A DNA stretch of 24,598 bases, taken from assembly GCA_028456385.1 (NCBI GenBank), contig JALNQF010000533.1:1-24598 (forward strand), in the 5' to 3' direction. Under the pieces are notes generated by a model that did not search any database, was not told the origin of the DNA, and saw nothing but the letters and a program-made list of their open reading frames with translations. Shown here one piece after another: positions 19,232 to 24,598 of the stretch (position 1 is the stretch's first letter; each line of letters opens with the position of its first letter). The DNA comes from Ophiosphaerella korrae. Lineage: Eukaryota; Ascomycota; Dothideomycetes; Pleosporales; Phaeosphaeriaceae. The translations under genes were made by a program, and so were the position numbers.

Positions 19232-20215
19232 ATGTCTTTTCTCAAATACCCGCCATTCATTGCCAATGCCACACTCGTGCAGATTGCCAATGGCCAGGGT
19301 ACGCTGAAGCGCGGAAGTTCAGGGGACGCAGTCAAACTCATGCAAAAAGCGTTAATCGAGCTTGGATTCGCGATGGTAGCAGGTGCAGATGGTTCCTTTG
19401 GAGGGCAAACGCATACAGCTGTAACCCAACTTCAGAGCAAGTGGGGAATAGCGGTTGATGGAATCGTCGGTCAAGATACAATTGGAGTACTAGATGTGGA
19501 CATCTGCATACTGCACAGTATCATCACACCAGCGCCACCCCCTCCAACAGGACTCCAGACTGTGCGCTTTTGGATAAATGCATTCATCCCGGATCCATCC
19601 TTGTCATCAGATGTAAAGCCTGCGCCTGGTGCTTCGGTGGGCAGTAGCATGATCACGGTGCCGTGGCCAGTTCCGCCCCATTTCAAGCGATGTTTTCTCG
19701 GAGACCATCGTGGATACTCGAATAACCCTAATGCATCCGCTCGGATCCATATGCAAGTAGACTTTGCTGCATTGGACACACCGAGTCCTACGATGCAGTC
19801 GGGGCCAGAGTACATCAAATGTGGGAGGTCGTACGAAATAGATCCTGTTTCAGGGGCAGTTATTGGACAAGATACAGCTCCGTGGAACCGCTGTAGCTTC
19901 TCCAACTTTCGTACAGGACCACCTCCGACCGGCAATCCCAACGGTGGGCTCGTGCAACTGGATTGCTTGGCCGCAGCCAACCTTCCACTGCTTGCGAGTT
20001 CTCCAGATATCGACTTTGCTGGCACATTTCAAATCGACAGGGCGAGAAAGTATGTAAGATTTGCTGGAACAGTGGATGGATTTCCGTGTTTTGAAGCATG
20101 GGTCTCGTTCAATGGAGGGGAGCCGCAAAACATGTTCAAGATGGCACCCGTTTCTCCAATTTTTATCGTGGGCAGTTCCAATCGACCTGTGGATGGCATT
20201 GTACGGTGGACATGA
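19232..20215 (+). CDS. Peptidoglycan-binding-like domain protein with conserved-looking C-terminal domain
   Basis: The product is 327 aa, without introns, from the ATG at 19232 (A at -3); the same frame is open upstream but has no ATG. Residues 24-88 match the PG_binding_1 fold: L-K-R-G-S-S-G-D-A-V, then L-M-Q-K-A-L, G-A-D-G-S-F-G, T-A-V-T-Q-L-Q and D-G-I-V-G-Q-D-T. In bacteria this module anchors lytic enzymes and other proteins to peptidoglycan. A Pro-rich linker (99-107) leads to a second domain (about 110-327) beginning F-W-I-N-A-F-I-P, with F-L-G-D-H-R-G-Y-S at 155-163; that pattern recalls uncharacterised bacterial domains (perhaps DUF3238), from memory only. No catalytic hydrolase motif and no signal peptide is visible, so a wall-lytic role is unproven. 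It lies between two giant unknown genes, divergent from A and tandem with B. Transfer from bacteria is a reasonable inference, because fungi make no peptidoglycan. Confidence 0.85.
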   Translation: MSFLKYPPFIANATLVQIANGQGTLKRGSSGDAVKLMQKALIELGFAMVAGADGSFGGQTHTAVTQLQSKWGIAVDGIVGQDTIGVLDVDICILHSIITPAPPPPTGLQTVRFWINAFIPDPSLSSDVKPAPGASVGSSMITVPWPVPPHFKRCFLGDHRGYSNNPNASARIHMQVDFAALDTPSPTMQSGPEYIKCGRSYEIDPVSGAVIGQDTAPWNRCSFSNFRTGPPPTGNPNGGLVQLDCLAAANLPLLASSPDIDFAGTFQIDRARKYVRFAGTVDGFPCFEAWVSFNGGEPQNMFKMAPVSPIFIVGSSNRPVDGIVRWT

Positions 20216-20918
20216 ATTGATATCCGCTTGACCTTTGCCAGGGGGTCGCCTCCCCTGAGTGTGTAGGAGCTGTTACGGCTGTTGAAGTTAACCCAATTTC
20301 ATCCCATCAAGGTTCTTGATTACAAGTAACATGACGTCTGTTCCACGTGAGATGATGCTTGTTGATGTGGGAAAGTGCATGTGTCGCGATCGCCTTATTA
20401 TCGGGCCGATTGATTAGTTACCCATCAGCGAGAGAGCCTTTGATCCTTGATCATTACGTGTCCACCACCGTCGGACTGTCACTCCCATCATTTAACTTGA
20501 TTTTTGGTGCCCGCCAGCTTTCTCAGGCAAAGCATGTGTAAGTAGATTATGCCTTGTGCAGGAGAAGTTGTAAATTCGCTCGTCACATTTTTGTCAATCA
20601 GAGGTCCCGGTTTGTCCCTTCGCTTTCGTCGCATTTGCTCGCATATGCAGGTTTGTGATTATGTTAGTATGCAAAGGATCAATTAGCTTAGGCGTATCTG
20701 CAGGAGTGGCTCGTTCATCGAAGCCTACAGGCTTGGCCTTGATTCAGCTCTTTCAGCTCCTCCAGCTTCCTCTGCAGCCAAGCAGAGGGGCATCACCACA
20801 TTCAGCGAAATGAAGAGGATAGAACTCCGTGTCTCACGGCGGAGCCATACCCAAAAAGAGCTGCTCAGAGATCCATAAGAAAAATTTGACTTTGGAGAAG
20901 AAGAGAAACGTTGTGACT
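20216..20918 (+). promoter_or_regulatory. Intergenic region upstream of gene B, with a hairpin and a possible uORF
   Basis: This 703-bp region holds the 3' flank of the PG-binding gene and the promoter of gene B. A perfect 7-bp inverted repeat with a 6-nt loop (cctctgc at 20769-20775, gcagagg at 20782-20788) lies about 130 nt before the start of gene B. An ATG at 20810 opens a 22-codon frame ending at 20878, in a different frame from B, so it could act as an upstream ORF if transcription begins before it. A 60-codon frame at 20359-20541 does not look like a gene. Confidence 0.45.
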
Positions 20919-23900
20919 ATGGCGGAAGACACGACAAAGTTGTTGGTACTACCATTTCTGCAGTCATGGGACGCTTCATCTTCAAAACTATCAATCCGCC
21001 TTCTGTTAGTGCCGAGAGACTCCTTTATCGTACCCTATGCCACAACCAACCCAACCTCTCCAGCATACTTCCCAAATGTTGCGTTCAAATTCATTCCGCG
21101 TGTGCGGGCGGGACTTCGTGAATATCCTGTCCTCGGGTCTGGTGAGGCCGCGCAAACACTCACTCTTGCGAATAATCCTTCGCATGCTGCAGTGTTCAAA
21201 GCATTGACGGCGAGCTTTGGAAATGTCATCAATTCGAACCCCACGCAAGACAAACGCGCGCGAAACCCAGGGAATGCTGAACGAATCATAGTGCGCAAGC
21301 ATCTACCAGGCTCGTATCGCGATGCTACACGATATACCCCGGGTGGCAGTAGCCTTTTCTCTACGGATGAAACATACTCTTGCGCGATGAGGAAAGTCAA
21401 CCCAGCACTGTTCAAGATACCTGAGGTGAAGAAGTTTGCTCCGTCATGGGGAGGACTAATCGCCTCGATTCTCAGGATCCCTGACTTTGCCGTCCTTTCT
21501 GGTTTCATTCGAACATGCACTATTGATGTACCTGTAAAAAATCTGGCGGAAGGAGCCTATGTTTGGTTTGAGCTCGACAACGACACCGCGACCACTATTG
21601 GCATCAGCGACACTTCGAGAGTTAAAACATATGCTGCGCGTATTTTATCGAGGGCCTCGTCTGGATCGTTATTCAGTGCTGTACTATTTGGGGTGGGTAA
21701 TGTAGCCACTACCGTACCTCTAGATGTTGTAATGAAAGAAGCGGACAACTATCATGACGGCTGGGCTAAAGCTGTGCATTGTTTGCAACCAACTAATGGT
21801 ACCTATCTTACTGAGAAACCTAACAACGATCGCCCGTCAAGAGACATCGGTATCAGGCTTGGGTGGGACGATGAGCAAGTTACCGTGTGGGCAGATCGTC
21901 TAATGGACCCCGAGAAAAAACAATACGACGATTTTCCTTTGGGCGTGCGTGGGTACCGGGTGGACGTGCAGGAGGTTGGCAGCGGCATTTGGTTTTCCTT
22001 GTCACGAGCAGAAGGGAAGTACGGAGTCAAAGATACTATTATGGGAAGCATCACATATGAACTGGGAGTGGAAATCCACCCCGCCAAGTCGCTCCTCCCT
22101 GCTGTGGACCAACGAGAATATTGGCTTCCCATGTACTTTGCCAACTGGACTCAGCCGTCTCTAGTAGGAGTGGATGAGGACGCTTCACTAATCGTCGGAA
22201 GGCCCAAATCGACGGATGAGCGAGTGACAAGAGGAACTAGTGATCCGGCCCTACAACTTCGCTATGGCCGCAAATATCGGTTTCGTGTTCGATTGATGGA
22301 TCAAACCGGAGGCGGTCCGGATTTTAACTCTCCTACAAGTTTACTTGGACCAAGTCCAATCTCAACAGTCATGTTCTTGCGATGGGTCAAGCCACTAGCC
22401 CCTGTTCTAGTAGGGGAAACGCCGTCATTGAAGGATGAGCCGGGTGCAGACAACAGTGCAGACGTACCACGCTTGGAGTTCAAACGCCCACCAATGGCCT
22501 ATCCTGCAATCTTATACACCGGTTACCCAAACGCCATCCAAGAACTCAAAGCCCAAGCAGAAGAAATCTCGCGGCTTCCAAAAGATCCTAGGTACAGAAA
22601 TGCAGTGACCGAGCCGAACCTGCCGGATCCAGACGTTACTATGGTAGAAATCACTGTGCTAGTGCAAACGGCTCCCCAAGATCCGCTTGCCGAAGATGGT
22701 CCGTATTTGAAGCTGTATACCACGACACGGGCGATGCCAACAGATGTGAAAGCCTCAGTCCAAATAGCTGTGGCGTGGCAAGATACACCCAACATATGGG
22801 AGCCGCCTTCTCCATGGAACAGTGCAGCAATATCCGGGCCATTGTTGTTACCAACAGCACGCACCCTACGCTTGAGAGTCAATGCGTTGTGTCGTGAGTC
22901 ACCAGATGCAGACAAGCCATACTTTGGTGACGAAGATGTGCGCAGAGGGCCGCAGCTCGTCATACCGCTGCGCAAGAACTCGGTTGATGAGACTGGTATT
23001 TTCGCGGTCAATCCTGATAGTTACACGCTCAATGGACTGTTCCTTCAACCGCAACCAGACACAGCGTCTCAACTGGCCGAGGCTATTGGCCTGCGAAGCA
23101 TCGGGACCAAACTAAAAGGGCTTCCTGGCAAACGCGTCGTTTTTGCATGTGCAAGCTCGCTATTACATCTCGTTGGACCGGACCGTGGTAGTCTGTCATT
23201 CGCATCTCAGGCAGATCTAGCATTGCGCTGGATTGTCATGATCCGCCTGACCCTAAAGCGGGACTGGACGTGGGACGGCCTCCCCTTGAACGGCGTCCAA
23301 GTAAAAAGAGATGGCAAGTACATTCTATCCGTTGCCCCCATCCAGGCGGTGAACGAAGACGCGCTCGCCGGCGTACCCAATCGGTCCAACAGCACTATTG
23401 TCATTCTCGATGTCATCGACCCCAGACAACCAGCTGAATTGACCCTCAAGTACGACATCAGCACCAAGTTTGTTAACAAAAATCCACCTCCTTCTGATCT
23501 CCCAATCTCCATCTCCATTCGTCTCCCGATCACCACTTCACCAACCCAACAATGCGAACTAACATCCGTCGGCCTCGCCATGAGCCCGTACACCCACAAT
23601 GAGCCATACACTCAGACCTCGCCCCGTCAAAAAGCCCTCTGGCTTGCCCTTGCCACGCCGCCAGACCCAAACACCCGCCCCTTCGCCCGCGTCCTGCACT
23701 ACGCCCCAGACCCCCTCTTATCCCCCACCCAAGCTCCCACTCCAGACGCCCCTGACCCACCCCTCCCCCTCGACCCAGAACTCCTACGCCTCGTCATCCC
23801 CGCCCAGTCTACCGACTTCCCCGGCCTCACCGCCATGCAACCCCTCCTTCCCACCTCATCCCCCCTCCACTGGATCCTGCCGCTTCCCCCGGACACCTCC

Positions 23901-24443
23901 CCCGACAACCCCACCCTCCTCGGTCTCTGGACCTACGAGCTGCGCTTCGCCCGCGTAGGCTCCTGGTGCACGGCACAAGCGCGCTTCGGCCCGCCCACCC
24001 GCGTCGCTGCCGTCCAACACCCGCCGCCAGACCTCGTGTGCAGCGTCGCCCGCCACGACGCCGGCATCCGCGTTTCCGCGCGCCCGGTGCGCGCCGTCCT
24101 CAATGGCCGGGTGGTTCGCGCGCGCGGCACTGAGATGTGGTTCCTTTTGTACACGGGGGTGCGCCGCGTGGATGGCGGCGCGCTGAATGTGCTTGTTGGG
24201 CGGGCGCGCGGGGTCGTGGGCGACGGCAAGGGGGTGGATGGGGATGCGCGCGCGGATTTTGCCCGCAAGGATGTAGACGGTGTGTTGGGTGCGTATGGGG
24301 TGAGGCGCGGAGCGGCGCTGAGTGCCATGGCGGTTGAGATGGTTGGGCAGGGGGATGGGGTGGCGGATGCGCTTGGGGGGGATTTGGGGAGGCAAAGGAT
24401 ATTGAGGACGAGTTGTTTGGTGGGGGTGCCGGCGATGTGTTGA
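20919..24443 (+). CDS. Gene B: large protein of unknown function (1174 aa)
   Basis: One uninterrupted frame runs from the ATG at 20919 (A at -3, G at +4); 30 in-frame codons upstream lack an ATG. It starts M-A-E-D-T-T-K-L-L-V-L-P without a signal peptide. No enzyme motif is recognised. Residues around 447-470 read R-Y-G-R-K-Y-R-F-R-V-R-L-M-D, like an edge strand of a fibronectin-III or similar beta-sandwich, and about 1004-1035 contains W-T-Y-E-L-R-F-A-R-V-G and A-Q-A-R-F-G-P-P, followed by A-V-Q-H-P; similar strings are, from memory, found in large uncharacterised bacterial proteins. About 920-960 is Pro-rich. The last 100 residues are unusually Gly-, Val- and Arg-rich because the DNA turns G-rich, so the true C-terminus may be less conserved. 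The gene is tandem with the PG-binding gene and probably functions with it and gene A; the function is unknown. Confidence 0.82.
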   Translation: MAEDTTKLLVLPFLQSWDASSSKLSIRLLLVPRDSFIVPYATTNPTSPAYFPNVAFKFIPRVRAGLREYPVLGSGEAAQTLTLANNPSHAAVFKALTASFGNVINSNPTQDKRARNPGNAERIIVRKHLPGSYRDATRYTPGGSSLFSTDETYSCAMRKVNPALFKIPEVKKFAPSWGGLIASILRIPDFAVLSGFIRTCTIDVPVKNLAEGAYVWFELDNDTATTIGISDTSRVKTYAARILSRASSGSLFSAVLFGVGNVATTVPLDVVMKEADNYHDGWAKAVHCLQPTNGTYLTEKPNNDRPSRDIGIRLGWDDEQVTVWADRLMDPEKKQYDDFPLGVRGYRVDVQEVGSGIWFSLSRAEGKYGVKDTIMGSITYELGVEIHPAKSLLPAVDQREYWLPMYFANWTQPSLVGVDEDASLIVGRPKSTDERVTRGTSDPALQLRYGRKYRFRVRLMDQTGGGPDFNSPTSLLGPSPISTVMFLRWVKPLAPVLVGETPSLKDEPGADNSADVPRLEFKRPPMAYPAILYTGYPNAIQELKAQAEEISRLPKDPRYRNAVTEPNLPDPDVTMVEITVLVQTAPQDPLAEDGPYLKLYTTTRAMPTDVKASVQIAVAWQDTPNIWEPPSPWNSAAISGPLLLPTARTLRLRVNALCRESPDADKPYFGDEDVRRGPQLVIPLRKNSVDETGIFAVNPDSYTLNGLFLQPQPDTASQLAEAIGLRSIGTKLKGLPGKRVVFACASSLLHLVGPDRGSLSFASQADLALRWIVMIRLTLKRDWTWDGLPLNGVQVKRDGKYILSVAPIQAVNEDALAGVPNRSNSTIVILDVIDPRQPAELTLKYDISTKFVNKNPPPSDLPISISIRLPITTSPTQQCELTSVGLAMSPYTHNEPYTQTSPRQKALWLALATPPDPNTRPFARVLHYAPDPLLSPTQAPTPDAPDPPLPLDPELLRLVIPAQSTDFPGLTAMQPLLPTSSPLHWILPLPPDTSPDNPTLLGLWTYELRFARVGSWCTAQARFGPPTRVAAVQHPPPDLVCSVARHDAGIRVSARPVRAVLNGRVVRARGTEMWFLLYTGVRRVDGGALNVLVGRARGVVGDGKGVDGDARADFARKDVDGVLGAYGVRRGAALSAMAVEMVGQGDGVADALGGDLGRQRILRTSCLVGVPAMC

Positions 24444-24462
24444 GTTGTGAGCTGTGTGATGT

Positions 24463-24504
<42 letters not shown>

Positions 24505-24598
24505 GGGGGGGGGTTTTGGGGGGGGGGGTACAGGATTGCAGGGAGGGTGCGGGTTGGCGGGTTGCGGCGCCAGGGAGCGAGGCGAAGGTTTAAGATGG
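24444..24598. repeat. Poly-G tract downstream of gene B
   Basis: A run of 41 G (24463-24503) is followed by A, 9 G, four T and 11 G (to 24528). The remaining 70 nt are G-rich with no gene seen. The tract has quadruplex potential, but so long a homopolymer may also be a read or assembly artefact. Confidence 0.8.

Noticed and set aside
20359..20541. 60-codon frame upstream of gene B
   Set aside because: There is no recognisable domain or unusual composition, and its length is expected by chance.
24515..24528. GGGGTTTTGGGG string resembling a ciliate telomere repeat
   Set aside because: It occurs once, within a poly-G tract; fungal telomeres are usually TTAGGG, so it is coincidence.

Overview
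The window comes from a filamentous ascomycete (Pezizomycotina; a Dothideomycete is my guess). The evidence is short spliceosomal introns (49-68 nt) with CTAAC-type branch sites, a fungal-type IST3 splicing factor, a cytoplasmic dynein light intermediate chain, and a 6-kb AT-rich block with the marks of repeat-induced point mutation (RIP): CpA and TpG are nearly absent, TpA is abundant, and former Trp and Gln codons have become stops.

Layout. 1-6.1 kb is a gene-free, AT-rich graveyard of transposable elements. It holds the 3' part of a Tc1/mariner transposon (+), apparently inserted into the integrase of a degenerate Ty3/gypsy retrotransposon (-). The block ends at 6124-6329 in a short LTR of normal base composition, preceded by a polypurine tract. 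Next to this border (6682-7382) lies a small secreted cysteine-rich protein gene, a candidate effector by location and architecture; its frame is broken or needs a second intron. A four-TM fungal membrane protein follows (7640-9451, -). Then come two housekeeping genes arranged head to head: IST3/RBMX2 of the RES spliceosome complex (9847-10833, -) and dynein light intermediate chain (11070-12843, +).

13.5-24.4 kb is the unusual part: three neighbouring genes of unknown function. Gene A (13549-18563, -) encodes about 1624 aa and has one predicted intron. It is divergent from a 327-aa gene with an N-terminal peptidoglycan-binding-like domain and a conserved-looking C-terminal domain (19232-20215, +). 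Gene B (20919-24443, +) follows and encodes 1174 aa without introns. None has an obvious signal peptide or TM anchor. A peptidoglycan-binding fold beside two very large, mostly uninterrupted reading frames looks more like a bacterial operon than a fungal gene set. I infer that the trio is a functional cassette, possibly acquired from bacteria; this needs a homology search. It is the best candidate here for an undescribed system.

Two features cut across the annotation. First, four genes show a sharp reversal of C-rich to G-rich composition near their 3' ends. Second, the predicted intron of gene A is bordered by near-identical direct repeats and has three acceptor sites that all keep the frame. 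The window ends just after a 41-nt G homopolymer. I saw no tRNA, rRNA or CRISPR array.
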